Positions 20,791 to 31,189 of a DNA stretch of 52,088 nucleotides are shown here, piece by piece (the first letter of the stretch is position 1; the number at the start of each line of letters is the position of its first letter). Source of the stretch: Fragilaria crotonensis. Its lineage: Eukaryota; Bacillariophyta; Fragilariophyceae; Fragilariales; Fragilariaceae. A program made the translations under genes and the position numbers. The stretch covers positions 1-52,088 of the forward strand of contig JAKSYS010000446.1 in NCBI GenBank assembly GCA_022925895.1. Direction: 5' to 3'. The notes below the pieces were generated by a model. That model ran no database searches and was not told the DNA's origin. It saw only the letters and a list, made by a program, of their open reading frames with translations.

Positions 20791-21881
20791 ACTCCTCTAT
20801 CTTTGATGTTGGCAGCACCAAAAAACAAGGCTTCCAACACGTGTACAAATCAAGGAACACTACTTCAAGTTGCAGAGTCCAGGTGGCGTACAACTTGTCA
20901 GTACAGTACTGTTATCCTCGAAGCAAGCAGGCGGTGAAACGCGATAAAGCAAAGAAGAAGAAGATAGATTGCCTGCAGATCATTTCTTCATCACCACGGC
21001 ATGCACTGTGCAAGGCCTTCTTCTTGAGCAGTAGACCTATCTTCTATAGTGGAACACTGGACACGACTGCGATCCTTCCACATAATATTGGTAATCCAAT
21101 TGTTCTATCGGTCACTGAACATCTGCAAGTTGTTGACACTATTTCTGGAGCCCGATTGGAATCGGCATGTGGAGACACTGTATTCACGTTGATTCCGAGA
21201 CAGGCTGCGATCAACAAGTTGACGCATGTCAACAAAACAATCATCTCGCTTTACGCACTAGAGGACGCGCAAACAAAAGCTGAAGTACGAGGAAAGAAAA
21301 GGGTTACAATTTCAGAAACGGATGGAAGGTACACAACCGTCGGTCTAAAACCAAACAGAGGTACTCCTGGCATTACAGAGTCTTGGCCAAAGAAGTTAAG
21401 CGTATGCGCGCGGAAGAATATTTGCAACTTAATGACTAGATGTGAAGAAGTTGCAAAAGGGTACATACCCTCAAATGCAATGCGAGGACTGCGAATTGCA
21501 CAATTGCTTGTGGATTGGCCAGAAATTGACGGAATTGCATCGCAGGCTATCTGGGGAAGTCTTGCCTGCGGAAAGAATTACTACTTGAATTCACATTTGG
21601 ACGATGATTTCTTTTATTCCTTGACTACCATTGCTTCTGAATTTGGACTTCAAGAAGATGTTGATAAATACAGAATGGATGCGAAAATCTGCAACTACTT
21701 CACATTTGCAGAACAAGGGATAGCTGTCGCGCTGAGGCCGGGAGATATGCTTATTTTCAATCCAAGATATCACCACTGCTTGTCATCACGCACTGACTCT
21801 TACCGATGTAAGGATGTTTTTTGTCTATCGTTGTATCTGAAAACTGCAATTGTAGGAGGAAATGACAACTCACAGCCCTGA
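20490..21881 (+). CDS. Probable 2-oxoglutarate/Fe(II) dioxygenase-like protein (element cargo)
   Basis: The first in-frame ATG (20490) gives 463 residues; the frame is open further upstream from a GTG at 20400. Residues about 1-100 come from the 135-bp tandem repeats. The C-terminal half resembles a double-stranded beta-helix dioxygenase: a metal-binding HxD within YLNSHLDDDFFYSL, then ALRPGDMLIFNPRYHHCLSS with the distal His, and a basic residue downstream (SYRCKDVFCLSLYLKT) that could bind 2-oxoglutarate. This spacing and the 'PGD-x-L-x-F-NP-x-x-x-H' strand are typical of the superfamily. Related TET/JBP-type enzymes occur in some eukaryotic transposons, so base modification is one possibility, but I cannot place the subfamily. 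The gene sits tightly between two converging hairpin arrays, with the stop 31 bp from array 3. Confidence 0.55.
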   Translation: MRRSTVGNKDSEETFVRRSTVVKKDTASRDIVHGSSRSEINGETIMRRSTVGNKDSEETFVRRSTVVKKDTASRDIVHGSSRSEINGETITRRSTVVKTDNSSIFDVGSTKKQGFQHVYKSRNTTSSCRVQVAYNLSVQYCYPRSKQAVKRDKAKKKKIDCLQIISSSPRHALCKAFFLSSRPIFYSGTLDTTAILPHNIGNPIVLSVTEHLQVVDTISGARLESACGDTVFTLIPRQAAINKLTHVNKTIISLYALEDAQTKAEVRGKKRVTISETDGRYTTVGLKPNRGTPGITESWPKKLSVCARKNICNLMTRCEEVAKGYIPSNAMRGLRIAQLLVDWPEIDGIASQAIWGSLACGKNYYLNSHLDDDFFYSLTTIASEFGLQEDVDKYRMDAKICNYFTFAEQGIAVALRPGDMLIFNPRYHHCLSSRTDSYRCKDVFCLSLYLKTAIVGGNDNSQP

Positions 21882-21912
21882 ATAACAACATTTGTTGCGG
21901 CTGTATTAGAGT

Positions 21913-22476
21913 GGCGGCATTAGTGGTAGAAAATATTCGCAAATACCGCAGTGATGTATTAGTGGCGGCATTAGTGGTAGAAAATAATCCGCAAGTGCCG
22001 CCGACGTCTAGGAGTGGCGGCATTACTGGTAGAAAAAAATCCGCAAATGCCGCCGTCGTGTATGTGTGGCGGCATTACTGGTAGAAAATAATCCGCAAAT
22101 GCCGCCGTCGTGTACATGTGGCGGCATTAGTGGTAGGAAAAAATCCGCAAATGCCGCCCTGCTTGTACGTGTGGCGGCATTAGTGGTAGAAAAAAATCCG
22201 CAAATGCCGCCCTCTTGTAGGAATGGCGGCATTACTGGTAGGAAAAAATCCGCAAATGCCGCCGTCGTGTATGTGTGGCGGCATTACTGGTAGAAAATAA
22301 TCCGCAAATGCCGCCGTCGTGTGCAAATGGCGGCATTACTGGTAGAAAATAATCCGCAAATGCCGCCCTGCTGACTAACGTAGTGGCGGCATTTACTGGT
22401 AGGAAAAAATCCGCAAATGCCGCCGACGTCTAGGAGTGGCGGCATTACTGGTAGAAAATAATCCGCAAATGCCGCC
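21913..22476 (-). repeat. Hairpin repeat array 3 (eleven units, inverted relative to arrays 1 and 2)
   Basis: Eleven repeats of about 39 bp run from GGCGGCATTACTGGTAGA to GCAAATGCCGCC, separated by 13-17-nt spacers: GACGTCTAGGAGT (twice), GTCGTGTATGTGT (twice), GTCGTGTACATGT, CTGCTTGTACGTGT, CTCTTGTAGGAAT, GTCGTGTGCAAAT and CTGCTGACTAACGTAGT. The first unit is degenerate. The core varies between AAAATAATCC and AAAAAAATCC. Repeated spacers point to internal segmental duplication. The spacer GACGTCTAGGAGT is nearly the reverse complement of one in array 2. Confidence 0.92.
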
Positions 22477-22550
22477 GTCTACCGTGAGCATGTGCAACGT
22501 GAAACGCCTAAAATACAATGTTTACCATACATCTATGACGCAACATCACT

Positions 22551-25500
22551 TCAACCACACCAAGCCGAAACTTTTGATTTCTTCACTTTCCCAACAGGGC
22601 ATGATGACACCACTCCACCAATGGGTGGTGGTTTCTCGGACGCAAGGTTTGCCTTTTCAACAGAAATAAGCTTGTCGAGAGCTTCCTCGACCGCTAGTCC
22701 ACGCTCTCGGCAGTTTTTTGATGCCGCAACAATACTCACTAGCTCCTTTACTCTTGGCATGAACATGTCGTATGGATTGTAAAACAACGAATCTGGGAAC
22801 TCGTCCTGATGGTGAACACGTGATCCAAAGTCAATACAATCACTATCCACTTTGGATTTGATGAGCCAGGCATCATCGTCATCATCGTCATGGTAATCAT
22901 CGCCACTGCCGCCATCATGACAGTCATCACCCAATTCATGCTGCAAATGAACTTCTTGGGACATGGAGATTGGAACATTTGTTGAACTGTGCTTAAGGGC
23001 AACCATCACCTCATCCCGTGAGTAGTTTATTACCTGGTTGATTACGGAGTCTTTTTTGAAAAGTAATGCTAGGCAGCGTTCTGTTGCATTCCGAAATGTA
23101 TCATTCGAATTCTGTCCAAATTGATACACACGACGAAATGGTGAAACTGTGTGGTCATGGTTCTTTTCTGAAAAGGTAGGTCCTCGGCACTCATTTCCTC
23201 GAAGTGTGTCCAACTCTCTTTTTATGTCAGCCTCAGTAGATGTGCAATCGTGGACATTCTTCATTGCAAAGTACAGATACGCTTTCCACCAACGTACTGA
23301 AATGTCGTGGTGAGTGATCACGGACTTGGCCGCATAGTACATCTTTACATGTACCAAATGCTGGCACACCATGCCATTGCATTCAAAGTACTGGCAGTCA
23401 CACAGGAGACAGCGACGATCCTCAAAAGAATGCAAAGTAACGGTGTACACTCTATGAAAACGGGGTACCAATGAATGCACCTCCCGTTCAACAGACCTGA
23501 CAACAAGCCACCTGTCGTTGCTTGTTCTCCAAGACGCATAGTTCTCGCACTCCCGAATAGCAAATTTCAACATGAATTCTGCTGGGAGAGTAACATCGTT
23601 GACAGTCAGTGAGGTACTCCAGGTTGCTCTTCCAAGCAACGCCGTAGCAAGATGACGACGATAGAGGTCAAACTTGTTGCAATCCATATCCAGCTGAATT
23701 TTTGCCGATTTGTCGATTGCATGCTGTGGAAGTACACGGGAAGGACCAGATTTGATGGCGTGATTGGTCCCTTCATGACCAGAGTTCGTAGTGGTTTCAA
23801 AGTGCCTAACGCCCTTCCGCAAGTAGAAACAATAACTTTGCTCATGTGGAATGATACAACCACGGATGAAGTCCAACAGTTTCTCTCCACCATCATCGCC
23901 AAAAATGGCCTTAATAACATCTGACTTCAAGTAAATAATTAATAGGGCCTTACTTCTGTAGTCACATCGATCATGTTAGGTACAGTCAACAACATACATG
24001 TGGATACCCACCAAATAATTTGACTTACACTTCATATTCTTCTTTGGAATCTACCCCGCGGCGCATCCAGCTATACAGCCAGTTTTGAATTACTCTCACC
24101 TGACTTCTTGCAGCATCTCTCTTTCCCTTCCGAAAGCCTAAACCTCTACATTCTCGTCTCCAGCCTTGATGAACAAGATGCCATCCACAGCGACTACGAA
24201 CTGCATTGACAAGATATGTCGCAATGGCATAGTCGACCTGCGCCATTTCTTGGGAGTCGCCATCTGTCATGACAAGCTTAACCAACCGCAGCGTTTGAGT
24301 ACCTAAGAGCACAGGAAGGGCTTCTTGAAATAACCAACGGAACAACCAAGATCTTTCATTTGGGGCAAAGCATCTGACCACTACCATCACATTTCCGTCC
24401 GAGTCCTTGACAGAAAGAGTAAGCAAGGGTCTGCTTTCATTGTTTGTCTCATGCGTCCCATCGATGCAAACAACTTCTGGAAAGGCTTGAAAGAGACGTC
24501 TACCATCTGGCAACACCCAGCAACATGCAATAAGAATGTCCTGGTCGTCCCTTGCTCCGACAGGCGTGCCTGCTTCTCTGGGCATATTCCTTGAAATCGG
24601 CAGTCTCTGTGACCTCCAGAGGTACAGACTTATGGGCTGGGGCGCTTTCCATTGTGGTCACCATGGAAAGGCTCGTTAGATTAACCCCATCATCAACAGG
24701 ATTGCCTTCGGTTCGTGCAGCCTTGCGATTTTGACCACGCATTTCTTTCGTATTCCCATTATGAAACAGACAGACAAATGATGCACCAATTTTTTGGAGA
24801 TAATTCAGCATACTGTCTGACGGTGACATATCAGAGGGTAGTGCAGCACCCTGAGGTGACGAATCCATTAAATCTTGTGCCATTCGGGAGAAACCTTGAA
24901 CATAAGCCATCTGTCCGCGTGTAAACAGCTCACCAGTACTGCTTCGGGTGAACAATGCAGCTTGTGAGGGCAGGATATTGGCAGCAGCCATTGCAGCTGC
25001 ATTTTCCAGGGTTGGAGCGTCCAGAAAACGTTTGCGATTGGTTATCTCGTTACGAGACATGGGTGGGTGACCCCTATGCTGGTTGTCTCCGACCCCACAG
25101 ACTAGATGAAAGCTGTACTGGTCCAGTCGGATGACAATTTTGGCAGAACAAGTGCACCTTGTATCGCGTTGCGTGCAATTACGTCGTCGCAATGCCTTTC
25201 CTGAGTTATTGGAACCACGAGAGTTTTTTTTGTCACCAATATAGGTTGTCACACGATAAGCATCGGCTTGGGCACCATCCAAACGCTGATGATACTTTCG
25301 GCCGTTACTGCACAACAAAACACGTTGGTCCTTGCAGGCTTTAGCACTACTTCCATTAGATATCAGAGCACAGTTACCATGAGATCTGGCGGCTTGGCAT
25401 AAATCAGTGATAAGTTTTTGGCCTCCAGAATCCTTGCGAATCCTCCCACAGTAGGGTACAGCAATGGACTGAAGCGCACAATAAACTTCATGGGGCCTTT

Positions 25501-25683
25501 GTATAGGGAACTAGTAGTGTACTCGAACAGGTCGTGCTTCGTTTCCGATGAGGCACAGAAATCTTCGGAAGGTAAGCAAAGGTGTCCATTGAATGGGAGC
25601 GACCCAATCCACGTTGCAGTCTTGAAAGCAGTTAAAAAAGCATCCACAGGCTTTGTAGGGGAAACTACTAACTTGTCTGGATC
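22551..25683 (-). CDS. Mutator-like (MULE) transposase with FAR1-type N-terminus and SWIM finger
   Basis: Minus-strand exons are 25683-25378 and from 25330 (47-nt intron, GTAACT...GCAAG), then a frame change within 24585-24500, then 24585-24031 and 23924-22551 (106-nt intron, GTGTAAG...TTGAAG). The N-terminal part has a FAR1-like Cys/His pattern (CTCSAKIVIRLDQYSFHL...NQHRGHP). The transposase core shows VVCIDGTHETN with the first Asp, a hydrophobic LLTLSVKDSDGN strand, MTDGDSQE with the second Asp, and CGWHLVHQGW as the helix expected near the catalytic Glu. The C-terminal part has a SWIM zinc finger, CDCQYFECNGMVCQHL. MULE proteins cut and paste DNA flanked by long inverted repeats, usually making 8-11 bp duplications. 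The 5' end is incomplete: an acceptor (CTTTAG) precedes 25683 but I did not find the first exon. The frame change near 24550 suggests an inactive copy or a sequence error. Confidence 0.8.
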
Positions 25684-27098
25684 CTAAAGGCAGAAAAACG
25701 AATGGAGAGAGCATCGTGTGAGCATCGAAGAGTATTTTGGGAAAGCAACACGGATTGAAGCAACAAAAACAAACGAACCATGGTGTGGACCATAAAAGGT
25801 TGAACCTGTGGTAAATTGTGGCGGAAATGTTGTGGGTATTCAATGTTATTATCACATTTACAGACGGATATTTTTATTACTGTTCAAACAAATGTCGGGC
25901 AGATTTATGTTCCTTATCCATGACGAAGTTTTGACTAAGGTTGCTTGAAAAATGGCTCCTGTTGAAGCGAAAAAATGAAGATTCCAAAAAGTTAGATTCT
26001 GCGACAAAAATGTTGACGTCATTTCCTTGCATTCTAATCGCTTCCAGTACCTACGGTCATAGCGATTGATGGGAAGACAGCAACAAAATAACCTATTTTC
26101 GTACCAGGTACTGTACTGTAAAGAATGGATTGGTGAATGCAATTTCTGTACAATTACAGAGTGGACAGGTGGACAGTGCACAGTGCTTTCAATTCGCTTT
26201 TTGAAGTCACATTTGGGTGACGTTTCATCTCCGGGGGACGAACGTTCGAAAAAGTTCCCGTGTCTATGATAGCCACACTAAAAAGGCAGTGTGACCCATT
26301 CAAAATGGAATCTGTGTGTGTCGATGTTGTGGCCACACTGCGTGAAACCCGGCGGAAATTAATGTTTTAAACATGTGTCTCAGTGGGCACACTGCCGATG
26401 CGCTTAAAACATTTGAATGTGTTGTCTAGTGTGTCAGGTTAAGACAATGTCTAAGAAGGTACATCTTTGCACTTGTTGAAAGGTATCACGTGGTTCTACA
26501 TTCCATAATTCTGCAAGAAGGATATCAAATTTTTCTGTGTACCTGGCTGGTACTTTCCAGCAGTATGATGATGTCAGTTGATCCTCAAACACTTAAGCAA
26601 CACCATGAGAGCATCCTCACAACAACCATTCAGCATTCCAATCCTCTGACAAGAAGGCAATTTCTTTTTTGGATGCGTAATCAGGAAAAGTGGAGTGTGA
26701 TTAGAACAGAAGGGAATCCAACAAAGAGTAAGGATGTCTTTGATCTGCTGCTGCCTTTCAAAAGTGGTGAAAAAGGAAGAATTGTGAAGCAGCCAGGGTG
26801 TGCAATCTCACTTAGCTACAATGTCTGATGGTAGGAAAGGAATTTGAGAGTACTATGCATAAAGTTTGCCTGAAGCTGGCAATGACAATGATAGTATGCA
26901 GACTACAGCTCACACATCATCATGGAAAAGGTCTGGTATCAGCAGAGTGCTTGTCAATTTTCAATTCCACATTATTGCTCAAATTGCTGAGTCCACCCTG
27001 GTTGTACTTGAGCGCATTTCTTATGAGCATGATAAATTCTCTTGTCATTCATTGAAAAATACAAATAAACTGGTCGAAGATGTGAACAACGAACAACA
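25684..27098. other. Flank of the MULE block and degenerate repeat relic (left half)
   Basis: 25684-26050 would hold the first exon or promoter of the transposase gene and the inverted TGACGTCA motif. 26200-26460 has recurrent CACACTG and GTGTGG motifs. From about 26480 to 27098 short overlapping frames (for example 26490-26828) look like an old element ORF with stops. This relic is cut by the Ty3/gypsy insertion and resumes at 32597. Family not recognised. Confidence 0.4.
25994..26048 (-). repeat. TGACGTCA-containing repeat, copy C (inverted)
   Basis: Reverse complement of copy B with about 85% identity over roughly 50 bp. The similarity begins outside the GATTAG core with GTAC-x-GGA in both. 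With copies A and B it brackets the array/MULE block in inverted orientation. Confidence 0.75.
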
Positions 27099-27483
27099 TG
27101 CCCTACGCGCGAAGTAATCAGTTTTATTTTTGGTGGCTAATTTGTAGCTAGTTTTAAAGGGGTTAATAGTTGCACCTTATTAAAAGTTATGAGACTAGTT
27201 TAAAGGCAAGAGAGCAGTCCCATTCTTGGTGGGATTGGACTGTTCTCTTTCATTCATCTAGGAGACTCAGTGAGTTTCCAAGAGATGTCAAACAGTTCTC
27301 ATTCTACTGTTGTACGGTTGTACTGTTGTACAGGATCAGTGTTCTATTGTTGCACTGTACTATGGTATTACTAGTCTACCGGTATATCCAAGTACTACAC
27401 ATGGCCATTGTATTGTAGTACTGGATACTAGTAATATAGTATACTGTATCGCACTACGCTAAGGGCACGTGCGGTGTACTGCA
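27099..27483 (-). repeat. LTR (3' LTR in element orientation)
   Basis: 385 bp, starts TGCCCTACGCGCG and ends GTGTACTGCA on the plus strand. About 98% identical to the copy at 32213-32596. Confidence 0.95.
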
Positions 27484-27498
27484 CTCGCTTCCCTAATT
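27484..27498 (-). other. Polypurine tract candidate
   Basis: On the element strand, AATTAGGGAAGCGAG lies directly against the 3' LTR, where plus-strand DNA priming is expected. It is purine-rich with one C and two T. Confidence 0.5.
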
Positions 27499-28475
27499 GG
27501 GCGGTACGCGTTCTTTATATGGGGTCAGTCGACGTATGTTAACACGTTCATTGACAATACCACGTTGAATGCGTACTGCACCATTAGCATAGGTTTCAGT
27601 AATCCGATAAGGTCCCGTACGTGGGGCGGACAATTTGGAGATCAGTCCTGGTTTTTCCAATAGGACTTTTTCACCAACACGGTACTCGTGTTCAATGCGT
27701 TTTGCATTTTCCTTTTTATTATTGGCGTTAATAGTGTCTTGCTTACGTTGTCGTATTCTAGCCCAATCCGTTTTTAATTGGATAGGTAACAACATGTCGC
27801 GTCCAAATACTAACTGTCCGGGTGTAGCATCTAACGTAGTATGTACTGTACTACGTATTGCCCATGCGGCTGCACTTAGGAACGGTCCCCAAGGGTCATT
27901 CGCATCGAGTTCTTTGTGTTCGAGTTCGAATGTCCGAAGTGCATTGCCAAGTACTTGATGTACTCGTTCTACAATACCGTTTGATTGTGGATTGTAACTA
28001 GATGACGGTTTTTCTTTCATACCATAATTTTCGCACATCTGTTTGAATTGTGCTTTGAATTCTGAACCGTTATCATACCCTATGTATTGGGGTCGTGGAT
28101 ATCTTGTCAACCACGTATTATTAAACGCTTCCATGACAGTATGTGCATTTTTGTCTGGTATAGAAATGACTTCGAACCATCCTGTCACGGGGTCGATCAT
28201 AGTCAATGCACGAAGTGTATGCGTGGACGTTGGAGTACGTACCACGTATGGTCCAATCAAGTCTACGTTTACGAGACCAGGAAGTTCTTCAGCTTCCTTA
28301 GGAGGTAAGTGTCCATACTTCTTCCTTTGTTTCTTAAATAGTTGACACGTACGACATGTCTTACAGAATGTCTCAACGTGACTACGTAATTTGGCCACGT
28401 ACATGTTTGACGTATCGTTGCCTCAGTGCGTGATTCGCCTGGGTGTGCTAGGTACTCATGATACCAAGCTACTAC
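27493..28475 (-). CDS. Retrotransposon integrase
   Basis: Catalytic core with the D,D(35)E residues visible as VDLIGPYVV (first Asp), YIGYDNGSEFK (second Asp) and NGIVERVH (Glu), preceded by the CKTCRTCQ half of the HHCC zinc finger. The HPGES region with its preceding His residues lies in another frame at about 28410-28475, so one frameshift separates the two halves of the zinc finger. The C-terminal part (YRVGEKVLLEKPG...GPYRITE) resembles the GPY/F module that binds DNA in gypsy integrases. It inserts the element's cDNA into nuclear DNA. Confidence 0.9.
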
Positions 28476-29520
28476 GCGTTGTTGAAGTTGAATAGGAATA
28501 TATATTTTTCCTGGTGCGTAATGACCTCAACTCCTTCAATCGTTTTGGTATTGAAGTTCTGACTTTTTGATTTCGTACTTCTTCGTTTAAGTTCATTATC
28601 TAACCGTTGGTATTTAGCGATTAGTGTAGGACTTAACGGAAAGTCAGTTTCTTTAACGTCCGCCTTTGTCATGAAGATGTAAGCCATACTATCATTCGTA
28701 GGCTCTGTTGGTAACTTCTCATTGAAGTTCGCATCTAATCGTGACAAGGCGTCAGCAATGACGTTCTTTTCTCCTTTTATATGTAGAAAGGTAGGTCCAA
28801 ACTCTTCTATTAGGAGTCTCCATCGTATAATACGATCGGTGGACATTTTCTGATATAGGAGATTCTTATGATCTGTATGTACTATCAGTTTTTGACCTAA
28901 TAGTATATTTTTGAATTCCTTAAGTGTTTCTACTATGGATAACAGCTCTTGTTCACCAGTCGTGTAACGTTTTTGAGCGCTGTTAAGTTTCCTACTGTAG
29001 AAAGCTAACGGACGGTCATTTTGCATTATGACTGCTCCCAGTTGATAATCACTGGAGTCCGTATAAATGTGAAAGTCTTTTGAGAAGTCAGGATAAGCCA
29101 GTAATGTCTCTCGACTAATTATGGCCTTAATGTCTTCAAATGCTTTCTGTTCTTTATCATGCCAAATAAATTTAGCTTTGGCAGAACACAGCGCCGTAAG
29201 CGGTGCTAGTATGTGACTTCTACGTCGCCACATGTCACGGTAGTAATTGATCATACCTAAGAAACGTCTTAACTGCCGTTTGGTAGTTGGTGGTGTCAGC
29301 CGCATAATCGCTTCCACTTTCTTAGGTTGAGGTTGGATACCGCGACGAGTAATCCAATAGCCTAAGTAATCAATCTCGGTCACAGCGAACGAGGATTTGA
29401 AGGTTAACGGCAAAGCCAACATCAGTTAGGCGTTGCAACACGAGTTCAACATGCTGAAGATGGTCCTCGTAGGAACCTGCTGTTGTAATCAGTATGTCAT
29501 CTAAGTGCGCGCACATTAGG
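28472..29520 (-). CDS. Retrotransposon RT C-terminal part and RNase H
   Basis: The frame from 29422 carries the RT thumb/connection (DYLGYWITRRGIQPQPKKV, LRRFLGMINYYRDM) and a Ty3-type RNase H with YTDSSDYQLGAV, AFYSRKLNSAQKRYTTGEQELLSIVE and HTDHKNLLY; the Asp and Glu of the active site are present. The RT active-site box (CAHLDDILIT, in place of YxDD) sits at about 29480-29515 in the gap between this frame and the preceding one, so there is a frame break on each side of it. Confidence 0.9.
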
Positions 29521-30114
29521 CAAATCGCCCATAATGTCATTAATTATGGCCTGAAAGATGTCAGGACTGCCATTCAAACCCATAGGTAGGCGACAGTAGC
29601 GATATTTGCCCCAGGGTACAATCATTGTACATAGATAGCTGGATTCTTTATCCAGTACAATATGGTAGTAGCCCATACTTAAGTCCAGAGCCGTTGCCCA
29701 ATTAAACCCTTCAAGTTTCTGAAGAAGGTCTGCAATCTTGGGTAACGGGTATGGTTTACGTTTTATGTACCTATTAAGTACACGAAAGTCCGTTAGGACT
29801 CGAACGTCACCAGTCTTTTTAGGCTGTATGAACGTTGGTGCCGCCCACTCGGAGTCATTGCACTTCGTTAATACTCCTATGTCACATAGGCGTTGAATTT
29901 CTTTCTTCGTTGTTTCCTCGTAGCATTTTGGTACAGGGAACGGACGAGCGTGATACGGCTTCTCATCCTTACTTAAGGGCCGTAGTTCGAGATGTACAGG
30001 CGGTACATTAAGTACGCCCAGTCCTCCACGAAACAACTTCGGGTACTTTCGTAGCGAACGTACGAGTTGTTCTTGTTGATCGTTATTTAGGTGCGTATCC
30101 ATGTGCGTAGTCAT
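29497..30114 (-). CDS. Retrotransposon reverse transcriptase, N-terminal part
   Basis: Fingers/palm of a Ty3 RT: FPVPKCYEETTKKEIQRL, WAAPTFIQPKKTGDVRVLTD, RVLNRYIKRKPYPLPKI, the first catalytic Asp in ATALDLSMGYYH, and YRYCRLPMGLNGSPDIFQ. The frame stops just before the active-site box. Upstream, the link to the protease frame is interrupted by LTR-like sequence at 30186-30418. Confidence 0.9.
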   Translation of the reverse strand: MTTHMDTHLNNDQQEQLVRSLRKYPKLFRGGLGVLNVPPVHLELRPLSKDEKPYHARPFPVPKCYEETTKKEIQRLCDIGVLTKCNDSEWAAPTFIQPKKTGDVRVLTDFRVLNRYIKRKPYPLPKIADLLQKLEGFNWATALDLSMGYYHIVLDKESSYLCTMIVPWGKYRYCRLPMGLNGSPDIFQAIINDIMGDLPNVRALR

Positions 30115-30185
30115 CTAGATCTAGCACTATAGTCTGCATCAGTATACGTTTCTCCTTGCTAAACAAGTCAGATACTTTCTAGTGC

Positions 30186-30418
30186 GAGACTAGTTTTTAA
30201 ACAAGAGCAGTCCCATTCTTGGTATTGACTGTTCTCTTGGATGTGAGTCGAGATGTCAAACAGTTCTCATGTTGTACGGTTGTACTGTTGTACAGGATCA
30301 GTGTTCTATTGTTGCACTGTACTATGGTATTACTAGTCACGGTATATCCAAGTACTATACATGGCCATTGTATTGTACTGGATACTAGTAATATAGTACT
30401 GTATCGCACTACGCTAAG
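30186..30418 (-). repeat. Internal LTR-like segment between protease and RT
   Basis: About 230 bp that matches the middle of this element's LTR (from GAGACTAGTTT to CGCACTACGCTAAG) but with many 2-10 bp deletions relative to both LTRs. It lacks the LTR ends and any flanking duplication that I can see. Confidence 0.8.
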
Positions 30419-31154
30419 CTCTGTACTGCTGCTTCCTTGAGTACCGTAGGTTCGATACTGTGGTAGTAGATAGCTGTAGCATTCTGTAGATCGGATATTA
30501 CGTGTTTTTCTTTCATGGGAATTTCTACACCTTCCCATACTATCCGTTGGGTATTGAAATTAATTTCGATACCTAATTCTGATAGTAAATCTGCACCGAT
30601 GATCATGTCATACTGTGCATTCTTGCGCAATGTATGTGTGTCCTCGTGACACACCCATTGTACTATCTTTGACGTACTAAACTCGGGTAATTTGAATTTA
30701 TTTCCCGTTGCAGTTTTGTTACGAATTGACCACCCATAGTGTGCCATCGTGTATGTGATGTTTTGAATACCGGTCCAGTTAAGCCCCGTATCGCATCCTT
30801 AAGTATAATTGTCGCAGATGCTCCAGTGTCTAGCAAAATGCGAACGATGCCGGGTTTGCCTGTTCCCATCACTTCGCCCACGACTTCGGTGGTTTTGTGT
30901 TTTTGTTTTTGTCTCTTACTGCCATGGCCATCTTTGGATGGCAATATCTCACTAGAAAATAAACCAAAGTAGATGGAACTTTCGTCACTATCTTCTTTAG
31001 TCTCTACTGTGCTAATTGTTGTCTTGGGACTGAACATTTCCACGATTTCTGCATCCGAATTCTCGGGTGTAAAGTCGCGGACCTTACGCTTGCCAGACTT
31101 CGGGTTGCGTGGAAGACGCTCAAGGATAGCGTTAAGCTGCTCCTGCGTCATCAA
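30409..31154 (-). CDS. Retrotransposon aspartic protease region
   Basis: Two overlapping frames. The first (31154-30663) contains the retropepsin active site RILLDTGASATIIL preceded by a Ser/Lys-rich stretch. The second (30747-30409) carries the C-terminal half with MIIGADLLSELGIEINF, the typical 'IIG-x-D-x-L' flap-end motif. A frame change lies between them near 30700. Confidence 0.85.
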
Positions 31155-31189
31155 GACATTTCGGTCAGTAGAACCGACATTTTCTTACC

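Noticed and set aside
20244..20840. 198-codon minus-strand ORF across the 135-bp repeats
   Set aside because: Open only because the repeat period is a multiple of three and lacks stops; no domain, while the plus strand leads into the dioxygenase-like domain.
22066..22293. Repetitive plus-strand ORF (and its minus-strand counterparts) in array 3
   Set aside because: Translation of the hairpin repeats themselves; the repeat carries no protein signal.
15866..22476. True CRISPR array
   Set aside because: Repeat-spacer form is similar, but spacers are only 13-18 nt, share GTAC/GTGT sequence with each other, the context is intron-containing eukaryotic DNA and no cas-like gene is present.
15566..26048. 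Precise MULE ends with target duplication
   Set aside because: I compared flanks of the inverted TGACGTCA motif and of the outermost GCCGCC blocks and found no matching 8-11 bp direct repeats, so exact boundaries are not claimed.
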